DNA of 64,000 nucleotides, from the NCBI GenBank assembly GCA_964456525.1, contig CAYWAP010000003.1, forward strand, positions 1 through 64,000. The letters are read 5' to 3'. How positions within the stretch are numbered: position 1 is the stretch's first letter; every line of letters starts with the position of its first letter. Both the position numbers and the translations under genes were made by a program. Under the pieces are notes generated by a model, which searched no databases, was not told the DNA's origin, and worked only from the letters and a program-made list of their open reading frames with translations. Positions 17,516 through 26,731 of the stretch are shown piece by piece. Origin of the DNA: Onthomonas sp964456525. Its GTDB lineage: Bacteria > Bacillota > Clostridia > Oscillospirales > Oscillospiraceae.

Positions 17516-20131
17516 TCACAGCTTTTGCTTCCACTGATAAATCAGGTTCATGGCCTCAATGGGAGTGAGGGTGTTGATGTCCACGTTGCGCAGCTCCTCC
17601 GCCACCTCAAATACCCGAATATCCCCGAAACAGCACTGTTCCTCCATGGGCGGTTGAGACCGGGCCGCGGACAGGACGGACTCCCCGGTGTCCTCCCCGC
17701 CTTCCAGCTCCGCCAGAATGGTGCGGGCCCGGGTGATGACCCGGGTGGGAACCCCGGCCAGTTTGGCCACTTCAATGCCATAGCTCTGGTCTGCCCCGCC
17801 GCGCACAATTTTTCTCAGGAAAATAATGTCGTCCGCCCGTTTTTTGGCGGCGATGTTATAATTTTTCACGCCTTTGATTTGACCTTCCAGCACCGTCAGC
17901 TCATGGTAGTGGGTGGCAAACAGGGTCTTGGCCCCCAGCCGCTTCCGATCCACACAGTATTCCAGCACCGCCCGGGCAATGCTCATGCCGTCATACGTGG
18001 AGGTGCCCCGGCCGATCTCATCCAAAATCAGCAGGGAGCGGGAGGTGGCATTTTTCAGGATATCCGCCACTTCCGCCATCTCCACCATGAAGGTGGACTG
18101 CCCGGAGGACAGGTCATCGCTGGCGCCGATTCTGGTAAAAATGCGATCCAGAACGCCAATCCGGGCCTGCCGGGCGGGCACGAAGCTGCCCACCTGCGCC
18201 ATCAGGCAGATCAGCGCCACCTGACGCATATAGGTGGACTTGCCCGCCATGTTGGGGCCTGTGATGATCGCCAGCGCGTTGGCCTCACAGTCCATCATGG
18301 TGTCATTGGGGACAAACATGGCGTTTTTCAGCACCTTTTCCACCACGGGGTGGCGGCCGTCCTTGATCTGGATGACGCGGGAGTCATCCACCTCCGGCCG
18401 GCAATAGCCATTTGCCACAGCCACCGCCGCCAGGGAACAGAGGACGTCTGCCTCTGCAATGGCCTGGGCGGTCTGCTGCACCTGCTCCACCTGCGCCGCG
18501 GCCTGCTGTCGCAGCTCGGTAAAGAGTTGATACTCAATCCCGGTGATCTTGTCCTGGGCGGACAAAATGGTGTGCTCCAGATCCTTCAACTCCTGATTGA
18601 TGAAGCGTTCGCTGTTCACCGTGGTCTGTTTGCGCACCCAGTCCGCCGGAACCAGATTCGCCTGTCCTTTGGAGACCTCGATAAAGTAGCCGAAAACTTT
18701 GTTGTATTTGACCCTCAGGTTCTTAATGCCGCACTTCTCTTTGGTTTTGTTTTCAATGTCGGCCACCATGCTCTTGCCGTTGGTCATCACATTGCGCAGG
18801 TAGTCCACATCCTCGCTGTAGCCGTCGCGAATGATGCCGCCCTCCCGGACGGTAAAGGGCGGTTCGTCCACAACGGCCCGGTCGATTTGCCCGGTCAGCG
18901 CGTCCAGACCGTCCAGCCGCTGGCAAATCCCCCTCAGCATCGGCGCCTTGCAGTCCTCCAACTGTTTTCGCAGCAGCGGCACTTTGTGCAGCCCCGCCGA
19001 CAGCGCTACCAGATCACGGCCGTTGGCGGAGCCGTACACAATCCGGGAGATCAGGCGCTCCAGATCCGTGATCTCCTTCAGGATATGAACCGCCTCTTCC
19101 CGGAGAACCGTGTTGTCCACCAGCTCCTCCACGGCGGACAGCCGGTGCTCGATGTCCACCGGGCTCAGCAGCGGCTTTTCCAGCCAGGAGCGCAGCAGCC
19201 GCCCGCCCATGGCTGTCCTGGTCTGATCCAGCACCCACAGCAAACTTCCCCGCTTTTCCTTGCTCCGGAGGGTCTCCGTCAGCTCCAAATTCCGCCGGGC
19301 CGTCAGATCCAGCTCCATAAACCGCCCGGTGCTGTAATAGTGCAGCGTGCGCAAGTGGGGCAGGCTGTTCTTCTGGGTCTCGTAGAGGTAGGACAGCAGC
19401 GCGCCCACAGACCGGGCCGCCTCTCCCTGGCTCTGGGGGATGATTTCGGCATTTTCAAACTGCTTTTCAATGATTTCCCAGGCGGTTTCCAGCTTAAACC
19501 GGCGCTCGGGGCTTCGCTCAATCTTACAGTCCAGCCGGTCCACCAGCACCTGCACCAGCGCCGCCTCCTCGGCGGCCCCCTCAGAGAGCACCGCCTCCCT
19601 GGGGTGGAACCGGCCAAATTCATTCATCAGGTGCTGCACTGTCTCCTCCCCGGAAAAGCCGGTACAGGACACTTCCCCGGTGGAGACGTCGCAAAAGCAG
19701 ACGCCCCCCTGGTTGGCCGCCAGATACACAGCGGCAATATAGTTGTTCCGCCCCTCCTCCAGCATGGAGGCGTCCACCACCGTGCCGGGGGTGACAATGC
19801 GGATCACGTCACGCTCCACCACCGTACCCTGGGCGGCGGCAGGGTCCTCCATCTGCTCACAAATGGCAACCTTGTAGCCTTTTGCCACCAGACGGGCCAG
19901 ATAGGCCTCATAGGAGTGGTAGGGGACACCGCACATGGGAACCCGCTGCTCAGGGGGGATGTTCTTGTTGCGGTCACGGGTGGTCAGCGTCAGATCCAGC
20001 TCTTTGGAGGCGATCTTCGCATCCTCATCAAACATCTCATAAAAGTCGCCCAACCGGAAAAACAGCAGACAGTCCGGGTACTTTTCCTTGGTTTCCAAAT
20101 ATTGTTTTCGCATGGGAGTGAGTTCTGCCAT
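17516..20131 (-). CDS. mutS: DNA mismatch repair protein MutS
   Basis: Recognises base mismatches and small loops and recruits MutL. The mismatch-wedging motif FYEMF is at residues 30-34 (Phe30, Glu32). The ATPase carries Walker A GPNMAGKSTYMRQ near residue 620, the DEIGRGTSTYDG Walker B/signature region and FATHYHEL. The 871 residues are a normal MutS1. AGAGAG stands before the ATG. It follows miaB by 62 bases. Confidence 0.97.
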   Translation of the reverse strand: MAELTPMRKQYLETKEKYPDCLLFFRLGDFYEMFDEDAKIASKELDLTLTTRDRNKNIPPEQRVPMCGVPYHSYEAYLARLVAKGYKVAICEQMEDPAAAQGTVVERDVIRIVTPGTVVDASMLEEGRNNYIAAVYLAANQGGVCFCDVSTGEVSCTGFSGEETVQHLMNEFGRFHPREAVLSEGAAEEAALVQVLVDRLDCKIERSPERRFKLETAWEIIEKQFENAEIIPQSQGEAARSVGALLSYLYETQKNSLPHLRTLHYYSTGRFMELDLTARRNLELTETLRSKEKRGSLLWVLDQTRTAMGGRLLRSWLEKPLLSPVDIEHRLSAVEELVDNTVLREEAVHILKEITDLERLISRIVYGSANGRDLVALSAGLHKVPLLRKQLEDCKAPMLRGICQRLDGLDALTGQIDRAVVDEPPFTVREGGIIRDGYSEDVDYLRNVMTNGKSMVADIENKTKEKCGIKNLRVKYNKVFGYFIEVSKGQANLVPADWVRKQTTVNSERFINQELKDLEHTILSAQDKITGIEYQLFTELRQQAAAQVEQVQQTAQAIAEADVLCSLAAVAVANGYCRPEVDDSRVIQIKDGRHPVVEKVLKNAMFVPNDTMMDCEANALAIITGPNMAGKSTYMRQVALICLMAQVGSFVPARQARIGVLDRIFTRIGASDDLSSGQSTFMVEMAEVADILKNATSRSLLILDEIGRGTSTYDGMSIARAVLEYCVDRKRLGAKTLFATHYHELTVLEGQIKGVKNYNIAAKKRADDIIFLRKIVRGGADQSYGIEVAKLAGVPTRVITRARTILAELEGGEDTGESVLSAARSQPPMEEQCCFGDIRVFEVAEELRNVDINTLTPIEAMNLIYQWKQKL

Positions 20132-20193
20132 GGGAATCTCTCTTTCTAATGGTTGATTTTCAACTCTTGCTTGAGAATGTAAACAATGCCTGC

Positions 20194-21615
20194 TTATTCC
20201 CCTGCAAGCTCGCCAAACAGCGCCCAGGTGGAGGCTTTCACAATGTTCGCCTGCTGCCAGGTGCCAATGAGGGAGACATCTCCGTTCAGATGAACCAGCC
20301 GGCCGCCGTCGGTCCGGGCGGTCAGATTGTGATTCTTATCCTGGGTGTTCCGGCCATCCACCAGCACCCGAACCGTCTGCCCCACATAGGCGGCATGCTT
20401 TTCGGCGGAAATGCGGTTTTGCACGTCCAGCAGCGCCTGGAAGTTCTTCTTTTTCTGCTCCATGGGCATGGGGTCGTCAAAGGTGGCGGCAGGGGTGCCC
20501 GTGCGCGGGGAGTAGATAAAGGTGAAGAGGGCGTCAAAACGAACCTCCTCGATCAGAGACAGGGTCTCCTCAAACTCCTCCTGGGTTTCACCCGGGAAGC
20601 CCACAATGACGTCAGAGGTCAGGACAATATCCGGAATCTGCTCCCGCAGGCGGCGCACTTCGTCCAAATACATCTCCCGCGTATAGCGCCGGTTCATGGT
20701 CTTCAGCACCCGGCTGGAGCCGGACTGGAAGGGCAGGTGCAGCTGCGGGGCGACCTTTTCGCACTGCGCCATGGTCTCAAAGAGCTTCTGGGAGGCGTCC
20801 TTGGGGTGGCTGCTCATGAAGCGCACCAGAAACTCTCCGGGAATGGCGTTGACCTGTTTCAACAGATCGGCAAAGTCGATTTGCAGTCCCAGATCTTTGC
20901 CATAGCTGTTGACGTTCTGGCCCAGCAGCGTAATGTCCTTGTACCCCTCCGCCACCAACTGGCGGACTTCCTCCAGAATCTTCTCCGGCTGCCGGCTGCG
21001 TTCCCGGCCCCGGACGTGGGGGACAATGCAATACGTACAGAAATTATTGCACCCGTACATAATGGACACCCAGGCTTTCAGATCCCCCTTACGGGAGACC
21101 GGAATCCCCTCGGCAATGAAGCCGTCCTCATCGGGGGTCTCAAAGACCCGCTTTTTTTCGTGGAGCACGTTGCTGAACAGCTCCGGGAACCGGTACAGGG
21201 CGTGGGGGCCAAAGACCATATCCACATGGCGGAAGGATTTTTTGATCTTTTCGGCCATATGGGGCTCCTGCATGGCGCAGCCGCACAGGGCAATGATCTG
21301 GCTGGGCTTTTGCTTTTTGGTGTGGCTCAGCGCGCCCACGTTGCCCAGAACCCGCAGCTCCGCGTGCTCGCGCACGGCACAGGTGTTGATAACGATCACG
21401 TCCGCACGCGCTTCATCCTCCGTAAAGTCATAACCCATGCGGCGAAACATGCCCCGAATCTGTTCCGAATCCGCCTCATTTTGCTGGCAGCCGTAGGTGT
21501 CCACCATGGCAAGGGGTTTTTCCGGCCGCGAGGCCATCTCTGCAGCGATGGCATCACACAGCGCCATCTGGCGGTCAATCTCTTCCTGAGATATCAGTAT
21601 ATCTTTGCGTTTCAA
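20194..21615 (-). CDS. miaB: tRNA-2-methylthio-N6-dimethylallyladenosine synthase
   Basis: Radical-SAM methylthiotransferase that converts i6A37 to ms2i6A37, acting after MiaA. The N-terminal UPF0004 domain supplies cysteines for one Fe-S cluster (TYGCQQNEADS, NTCAVRE, CGCAMQE); the radical-SAM triad is CNNFCTYC; a TRAM domain ends the protein. TTG 21615 is chosen as start because GGAGG lies 9 bases upstream; an in-frame TTG at 21633 overlaps that site. This gives 473 residues. A strong promoter is 150 bases upstream, making miaB the first gene of the 13-gene - strand run. Confidence 0.95.
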   Translation of the reverse strand: MKRKDILISQEEIDRQMALCDAIAAEMASRPEKPLAMVDTYGCQQNEADSEQIRGMFRRMGYDFTEDEARADVIVINTCAVREHAELRVLGNVGALSHTKKQKPSQIIALCGCAMQEPHMAEKIKKSFRHVDMVFGPHALYRFPELFSNVLHEKKRVFETPDEDGFIAEGIPVSRKGDLKAWVSIMYGCNNFCTYCIVPHVRGRERSRQPEKILEEVRQLVAEGYKDITLLGQNVNSYGKDLGLQIDFADLLKQVNAIPGEFLVRFMSSHPKDASQKLFETMAQCEKVAPQLHLPFQSGSSRVLKTMNRRYTREMYLDEVRRLREQIPDIVLTSDVIVGFPGETQEEFEETLSLIEEVRFDALFTFIYSPRTGTPAATFDDPMPMEQKKKNFQALLDVQNRISAEKHAAYVGQTVRVLVDGRNTQDKNHNLTARTDGGRLVHLNGDVSLIGTWQQANIVKASTWALFGELAGE

Positions 21616-21765
21616 CTGGATATTCCTCCACAAAGGCGGCGTTCCCGTGCTGCCGCCGTTTTTTCATCGCATCCGTTCCTCCGAGGCGCCCTCCACAGAC
21701 GAAAAGCGGGCAAATCCCCCTTTCCGTCCGTCAGCGCCCAAAAGAACCCGATTTTATTACATTTT

Positions 21766-21794
21766 ATTATACCATTTGATGGTACGAATGACAA
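21766..21794 (-). promoter_or_regulatory. Sigma-A promoter of miaB with a spacer dyad
   Basis: On the - strand TTGTCA (21789-21794), 17-base spacer, TATAAT (21766-21771). The dyad TACCAT-TTG-ATGGTA (21770-21784) fills most of the spacer and overlaps the -10 by two bases, the right place for a repressor or an MerR-like distorting activator. The binder is unknown. Confidence 0.75.
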
Positions 21795-21830
21795 CGTAGT
21801 TTTTCCCTTTCCCCGGAAAATTCGCCCGGG

Positions 21831-21864
21831 AAAGGAAAACTCCCACCTCCAGAAGAGATGGGAG
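21831..21864 (-). terminator. Rho-independent terminator after mrp
   Basis: On the - strand CTCCCATCTC, loop TTCTG, GAGGTGGGAG (10 bp with one G-T pair), then TTTTCCTTT. It ends the nfeD-SPFH-mrp unit just before the miaB promoter. Confidence 0.85.
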
Positions 21865-21926
21865 CAAAGGACAGACTGGGCAAAACGCCTGTCCGGGACA
21901 GAGCGGACGGCCTTCCCCCGAACGAT

Positions 21927-22760
21927 TCAGATGGCCAAAACCTCCGTGATGGCCTTTGCGCTCGCGGCCAGATCCGCCTGTTCGGCCTCCTCGACCTTGC
22001 CCGCGTCCACCGCCTGGGCCAGAGCGGGGTCCATCGGCAGCTGCGCCAACACCGGGATGTGATGTTCCGCGGCAACCTGCTGAATGTGACTTTTTCCAAA
22101 AATGGCGTGGCGTTTTCCGCAGTCAGGGCACTGGAAGTAGCTGTAATTCTCCACCAGACCCAGCACAGGGACCTGCATCATCCCGGCCATGTTGATGGCC
22201 TTGGTCACAATCATGCTGACCAGATCCTGGGGGGAGGTGACGACCACAATGCCGTCCACCGGCAGGGACTGGAACACCGTCAGCGGTACATCCCCCGTTC
22301 CCGGCGGCATGTCTACAAACAGATAGTCCACATCGCCCCAGAACACGTCGGTCCAGAACTGCTTGACCACACCGGCGATGACAGGCCCCCGCCAGATGAC
22401 AGGGTCTGTCTCATGATCGGTCAGCAGGTTTAAAGACATGAGTTTCACGCCGCCTTTGGTGACGGCGGGCAGAATCCCCGCCTCGCCAGCCATGGCCCGC
22501 TCGTGAATGCCAAAGCTCTTGGGGATGGAGGGGCCGGTGATGTCGGCATCCAAAATGCCCACCCGGTATCCCAGTTTGGCGGTGGCAACGGCCAGCATGC
22601 TGGTGACCAGGCTCTTTCCCACGCCCCCCTTGCCGCTCATAATGGCAATGACGTGCTTGACGTGGGAAGCGGGGTTGCATGGTTCTTTCTGAATGGTGTT
22701 TTGACGGGAGCTGCAGCTTGCGCCGCAGCTGGAACAGTCATGGGTACACGCTTCGGCCAT
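21927..22760 (-). CDS. Mrp/NBP35-type Fe-S cluster carrier ATPase
   Basis: P-loop ATPase that carries iron-sulfur clusters to apo-proteins. Walker A is SGKGGVGKS at about residues 42-50 with the deviant MinD/Mrp lysine; DMPPGTGDVPL and a C-terminal CPDC pair complete the family signature. The N-terminus has an additional cysteine cluster (CTHDCSSCGASC), as in NBP35-like forms. Length 277 residues. AAGGAG precedes the ATG. It is the last gene of the nfeD-SPFH-mrp run; MiaB next door is itself an Fe-S enzyme, though transcribed separately. Confidence 0.93.
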   Translation of the reverse strand: MAEACTHDCSSCGASCSSRQNTIQKEPCNPASHVKHVIAIMSGKGGVGKSLVTSMLAVATAKLGYRVGILDADITGPSIPKSFGIHERAMAGEAGILPAVTKGGVKLMSLNLLTDHETDPVIWRGPVIAGVVKQFWTDVFWGDVDYLFVDMPPGTGDVPLTVFQSLPVDGIVVVTSPQDLVSMIVTKAINMAGMMQVPVLGLVENYSYFQCPDCGKRHAIFGKSHIQQVAAEHHIPVLAQLPMDPALAQAVDAGKVEEAEQADLAASAKAITEVLAI

Positions 22761-22872
22761 GAAAAACTCTCCTTTTCAGCGCCCGAAATCCCCAGACCGG
22801 CTGAGCCTGGGAGGGGCTCAAACAGTGATTCGCACAGCGGGCGAAAACAGCCCACTTTTCCGCCACGCGGAG

Positions 22873-23781
22873 TTATTCGGCGGCATCGCCGCCCAGAATC
22901 CCCTGGGCGCTGGCGGCCAGTCCGGCGAGGCTCTGGATTTCCGAGGGGATGATGATCTTCGTCGCCTTGCCATCCGCAGCCGCCTGGAAACTTTCCAGCG
23001 CCTTGAGCTTGACGACCTGATCGTTGGGAGCCGCCTCATTCAACATCTTCAGCGCCCGGGCCTGGGCCTCCTGCACCTTCAAAACGGCCTGGGCCTCTGC
23101 CTCTGCCTCCAGCAGCTTCGCCTCCTTGGCCGCCTGGGCCTTCAGAACCAGCGATTCCTTTTCGCCCTGGGCAACCAGAATCTGAGACTGTTTTCTGCCC
23201 TCGGCAATCAGAATCTGTTCCCGGCGCTCACGCTCCGCCTTCATCTGGCGCTCCATGGCGTCCTGAATCTCCCTGGGCGGCGTAATGTTTTTCAGCTCAA
23301 CCCGGTTGACCTTAATGCCCCAGGGGTCGGTGGCCTCGTCCAGAATGGCGCGCATCTTGGTGTTGATGACGTCGCGGCTGGTCAGGGACGCATCCAGATC
23401 CAACTCGCCAATGATGTTCCGCAGCGTGGTGGCCGTCAGGTTTTCAATGGCCTTCATGGGCCGCTCCACGCCGTAAGTGGCCCGCTTCGGGTCCGTGATC
23501 TGATAGTAGAGCACCGTATCGATCTGCATGGTGACGTTATCCTTTGTGATAACGGGCTGCGGGTCAAAGTCGGCAACCCGCTCTTTCAAAGAGATCTTCG
23601 TGGCGACCCGGTCCACAAAGGGGATTAAAAAGTGAATGCCCACGCCCCACACCGCGTAAAAGGCCCCCAGCCGCTCCACGACAAAAGCCTGGGACTGACG
23701 AACAATGACGATGGTGCTGGACACCAGCAGAATCACAAGCACCACCAGAACAAGGACAATGATAATTGGTATCATATACAT
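22873..23781 (-). CDS. SPFH/band-7 membrane protein (stomatin-like)
   Basis: Prohibitin-homology scaffold protein. An N-terminal helix (about 4-26) anchors it; the SPFH domain spans about 30-185 (VVERLGAFYAVWGVGIHFLIPFVDRV; DNVTMQIDTVLYYQITDP); a long charged coiled coil (about 185-260) drives oligomerisation. The 302 residues match the stomatin/QmcA group. Two in-frame ATGs (23781, 23775) are both compatible with AAAGGA upstream. It follows nfeD by 16 bases; NfeD-SPFH pairing is a known conserved partnership in membrane microdomains. Confidence 0.93.
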   Translation of the reverse strand: MYMIPIIIVLVLVVLVILLVSSTIVIVRQSQAFVVERLGAFYAVWGVGIHFLIPFVDRVATKISLKERVADFDPQPVITKDNVTMQIDTVLYYQITDPKRATYGVERPMKAIENLTATTLRNIIGELDLDASLTSRDVINTKMRAILDEATDPWGIKVNRVELKNITPPREIQDAMERQMKAERERREQILIAEGRKQSQILVAQGEKESLVLKAQAAKEAKLLEAEAEAQAVLKVQEAQARALKMLNEAAPNDQVVKLKALESFQAAADGKATKIIIPSEIQSLAGLAASAQGILGGDAAE

Positions 23782-23797
23782 CCATTCCTTTCCTGTT

Positions 23798-24259
23798 TTA
23801 AACCGATTTCACCGTCTGCACAAAGAGCCGGACTCCCTCAATGCGCACCGCCGTAACGGTCGTCCCCTCCGGAATCCGCTCGCCGGAATCGCTGCGGGCG
23901 GTCCAGATCTGACTTGCGATTTTTACCTGTCCGGTTCCGGCCAAATTGTCGATGGTCTCCAGGACGATGCCCTCCCTGCCGATCAGGCTGTCCGCATTGG
24001 TTCGGGCATGATCTTTCGGCCGAAACCACTTGGCGGCCACAGGCCGCACCAGCAGCAGCGTCACAAGGGATACGCCGACAAAGAAACCTGCCTGCACCCA
24101 GAAATTGGAGCACACCAGGCTGACCAGCAGCGCCACCACCGCCCCGGCGGCAAACCAAATCGAGGTCAAGCCCACCGTGGCCGCTTCGGCCAGCCCAAAA
24201 ACCACAATCAATACCAGCCACAAAAGGGGCATCGATATTTGCATCATCGCCGTTGACAT
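23798..24259 (-). CDS. NfeD family membrane protein
   Basis: Short-form NfeD: three or four membrane helices in the first 75 residues (LLWLVLIVVFGLAEAATVG; IWFAAGAVVALLVSLV; AGFFVGVSLVTLLLV) followed by an OB-fold domain (about 90-150; LIGREGIVLETIDNLAGTGQVKI). ATG 24259 is chosen because GGAGG lies 8 bases upstream; ATGs at 24265 and 24280 are too close to or before the site. The 153-residue protein lacks the ClpP-like protease of long NfeD. It pairs with the SPFH protein downstream. Confidence 0.92.
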   Translation of the reverse strand: MSTAMMQISMPLLWLVLIVVFGLAEAATVGLTSIWFAAGAVVALLVSLVCSNFWVQAGFFVGVSLVTLLLVRPVAAKWFRPKDHARTNADSLIGREGIVLETIDNLAGTGQVKIASQIWTARSDSGERIPEGTTVTAVRIEGVRLFVQTVKSV

Positions 24260-24340
24260 GTGCATCGCCTCCTTCTCCATGTTGGGTTCATCTTATCACG
24301 TTCGAAGCGAAAAGTCTAGAATGACTCTGTGAATTGACGA

Positions 24341-24369
24341 TTGCGCATCCACTGTTTTTTCAGTATAAT
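24341..24369 (+). promoter_or_regulatory. Promoter of the THUMP methyltransferase gene
   Basis: TTGCGC (24341-24346), 17-base spacer, TATAAT (24364-24369), about 110 bases upstream of the start. TTGACG at 24334 is 24 bases from the -10 and so less likely. Confidence 0.55.
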
Positions 24370-24478
24370 GAAATTCATTCAGAAAAATACACATTCCCCC
24401 GCCGTTTCCTCCCCCTTTTTCACAGGGGCGCGGCGTCTGTCCGCTCATCTACCATCCTGATAACCCCCGGAGGTTTTT

Positions 24479-25600
24479 ATGCGTCCTTATCAATACGAAA
24501 TCCCCTGCCTGATGGGCCTGGAAAAACTGGTGGCCGACGAGGTCAAGCGCCTTGGTCTGGAGGATGTCCGCGCCGAAAACGGCCGCGTCCTCTGCCGCGG
24601 CGAGCTGGCCGATCTGCCCCGGCTGAATCTCAATTTGCGCTGCGGCGCCCGGGTGCTCCTGCTGCTGAGCCAGTTCCCCGCCTCCACCTTTGAAGAGCTC
24701 TTTCAGGGCGTCCGGGCCATCCCCTGGCAGAACTGGATTCCCAAAGACGGCCAGTTCCCCGTCAAGGGCTACTCCATCTCCTCCCAGCTTCACTCCGTCC
24801 CCGCCTGCCAGTCCATCGTGAAAAAGGCGGCTGCCGCCAAGCTGGGCCAGGTGTATGGAACCCAGTGGCTGCCGGAAACGGGTGAACTCTATCAGATTCA
24901 ATTCTCCATCTTAAAAGATCAGGTCCACATCTGCATCGACACCTCTGGCGAGGGGCTGTACAAGCGGGGCTATCGCGCCGCCAACAACGGCGCGCCCCTC
25001 CGGGAGACCTTGGCCGCCGCCATGGTGCTGCTGTCCCATTACAAGGGGCTGGACCCCTTCTGCGACCCCTTCTGCGGCTCCGGCACCATCCCCATCGAGG
25101 CCGCCCTGATCGCCAAGAACCGCGCCCCCGGCTTAAACCGTGAATTTTCCGCTGAAAACTGGGGATTTTTGAAAAAATCACTGTGGACAGACGCGGCCAC
25201 CGAGGCCATGGACCGGGAATACAACCGCGTTTACGACATCTGGGGCGGCGACATCAATCCGGACTGCGTGGCCCTGTCCCAGGCCAACGCCCGCCTGGCC
25301 GGCGTGGAGGACACGGTTCACTTTGAACAGTACGATGCCCGCCGTTTTTACTCCACCGAGGAGTACGGCCGCCTGGTCACCAATCCCCCTTACGGCGAGC
25401 GCATGATGGCCCAGGACGAAGTCGCCCAGCTCTACAAAGCCTTCGGCCACGCCGTCTCCCTGCTCCCGGAGGGCTGGCGGGTCAGCATCCTCTCCAGCCA
25501 CACCGAATTTGAGACGCTCTTCGGCCGCCGGGCCAGGAAAAAACGCAAGCTCTATAACGGCATGATCAAGTGCGACCTGTTCTGTTACGGCAAAGTCTGA
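24479..25600 (+). CDS. THUMP-domain class I SAM-dependent RNA methyltransferase
   Basis: RlmL/YpsC-type enzyme that methylates a guanine in 23S rRNA or a related RNA. The N-terminal ferredoxin-like and THUMP domains cover about 1-150; the Rossmann domain holds motif I DPFCGSGTIPIEAAL at about 196-210 and the base-modifying NPPYGERM at about 301. The sequence around GYRAANNGAPLRETLAAA is typical of the RlmL/TrmN group. Exact target base cannot be read from sequence. GGAGG is 5 bases from the ATG; 373 residues is the normal length of the form lacking an RlmK domain. Confidence 0.92.
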   Translation: MRPYQYEIPCLMGLEKLVADEVKRLGLEDVRAENGRVLCRGELADLPRLNLNLRCGARVLLLLSQFPASTFEELFQGVRAIPWQNWIPKDGQFPVKGYSISSQLHSVPACQSIVKKAAAAKLGQVYGTQWLPETGELYQIQFSILKDQVHICIDTSGEGLYKRGYRAANNGAPLRETLAAAMVLLSHYKGLDPFCDPFCGSGTIPIEAALIAKNRAPGLNREFSAENWGFLKKSLWTDAATEAMDREYNRVYDIWGGDINPDCVALSQANARLAGVEDTVHFEQYDARRFYSTEEYGRLVTNPPYGERMMAQDEVAQLYKAFGHAVSLLPEGWRVSILSSHTEFETLFGRRARKKRKLYNGMIKCDLFCYGKV

Positions 25601-25718
25601 CGGCTCCAGAACCCCGGATCAGTTGGATTCTCTCCTGTTTTATCCCGGTCATTGCCGTCTGCGGGGGCAGTTTCGGTCTTTTCCCGGAGAATACGCCAAC
25701 TCTTTTACCTGCTAACGC

Positions 25719-25747
25719 TTGAAAGCGTCCAGATTCTATCGTATAAT
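25719..25747 (+). promoter_or_regulatory. Promoter of the proCBA operon
   Basis: TTGAAA (25719-25724), 17-base spacer, TATAAT (25742-25747). The leader to proC is about 100 bases with no attenuator hairpin or T-box that I can see. Confidence 0.85.
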
Positions 25748-25853
25748 ACCTGTAATTCTAACTCCCTTTCCCTTCGATGATGGCCCCCAAGGAACAAAAC
25801 CGGCGAAATGCCGCGGCGCCGCATCGAAAGACCCTGACAAAGGAGCCTTTGCC

Positions 25854-26651
25854 ATGACAAACATTGGATTTATCGGCTGCGGCAGCATGGGCGGCGCCAT
25901 CGCCCGGGCGGTTTGCAGCGCCGCCGCCCCGGAACACGTCACCCTCGCCAACCGAACCGCCAGCAAGGCGGAGGCCCTGGCCGGGGAACTGGGCTGCCAT
26001 TGGGGCGGGAATGAAGCCGTCGCCAGAGAGAGCCATCTGCTTTTTCTCGGCGTAAAGCCACAGATGATGGCCGGCATGCTGGCCGGCATCCGGGAGATTC
26101 TCGCCGGGCGCACCGACCGCTTTTTGCTCATCTCCATGGCCGCCGGGATGTCCATCGCCCAAATCCGCTCCCTGGCCGGGGGCGATTACCCGGTCATCCG
26201 CATAATGCCAAACACCCCGGTTTCCATCGGCATGGGCATGATCCAGTATTGCGCGGACGGCGTGACAGGGGAGGAAGAGGCCGCCTTTGCCGCCGTGATG
26301 GCCAAGGCCGGCCTTCTGGACAAAATCCCCGAGGGGCAGATGGACGCGGCCAGCGCCGTCTCCGGCTGCGGCCCCGCCTGGGCGTATCAGTTCATCGAGG
26401 CTCTGGCGGACGGCGGCGTCGCCTGCGGGCTGCCCCGGGCAAAGGCCCTGCAATATGCCGCTCAGATGCTGGCGGGCAGCGCCGGGCTGGTTCTCCAGAG
26501 CGGCAGCCACCCCGGCGCCCTGAAGGACGCGGTCTGTTCCCCCGGCGGCTCCACCATTCAGGGCCTGCGCGTTCTGGAAGAGCGCGCCTTCCGCGGCGCC
26601 GTTATGGACGCCGTCATCGCGGCATACGAAAAGACAAAGACGTTGGGATAA
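25854..26651 (+). CDS. proC: Pyrroline-5-carboxylate reductase
   Basis: Last step of proline synthesis: NAD(P)H reduction of pyrroline-5-carboxylate. The Rossmann start is MTNIGFIGCGSMGGAIA; ISMAAGMSI, IRIMPNTPVSIG, SGCGPAW and CSPGGSTIQGL are all diagnostic. ATG 25854 is used since AAAGGAG is 8 bases upstream; an in-frame ATG at 25719 lies on the promoter. Length 265 residues. proB and proA follow on the same strand, giving the complete glutamate-to-proline route. Confidence 0.97.
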   Translation: MTNIGFIGCGSMGGAIARAVCSAAAPEHVTLANRTASKAEALAGELGCHWGGNEAVARESHLLFLGVKPQMMAGMLAGIREILAGRTDRFLLISMAAGMSIAQIRSLAGGDYPVIRIMPNTPVSIGMGMIQYCADGVTGEEEAAFAAVMAKAGLLDKIPEGQMDAASAVSGCGPAWAYQFIEALADGGVACGLPRAKALQYAAQMLAGSAGLVLQSGSHPGALKDAVCSPGGSTIQGLRVLEERAFRGAVMDAVIAAYEKTKTLG

Positions 26652-26731
26652 TGGGGCCCTTTCCCCCCAGTTGCTGCACGCCGCAGCAACCTATCCCCAA
26701 ATTCCCTTTATATTAGGAAGGATCCTCAACC

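Larger units (their letters stand above)
21616..21926. other. Intergenic region: miaB promoter and mrp terminator
   Basis: This 311-base gap holds the - strand terminator of the mrp unit (21831-21864) and the - strand promoter of miaB (21766-21794). I see no gene or RNA motif in the rest. Confidence 0.7.

Noticed and set aside
16640..20149. Very long + strand open frame (about 1169 codons) opposite mutL/mutS
   Set aside because: It is antisense to two certain genes, rich in His/Gln/Gly/Leu as complement frames of GC-rich genes are, and has no ribosome site or family features.
21801..21839. Imperfect TTTTCCC/GGGAAAA hairpin between mrp and miaB
   Set aside because: Needs several bulges and lacks a tail; the neighbouring 10-bp hairpin explains termination.
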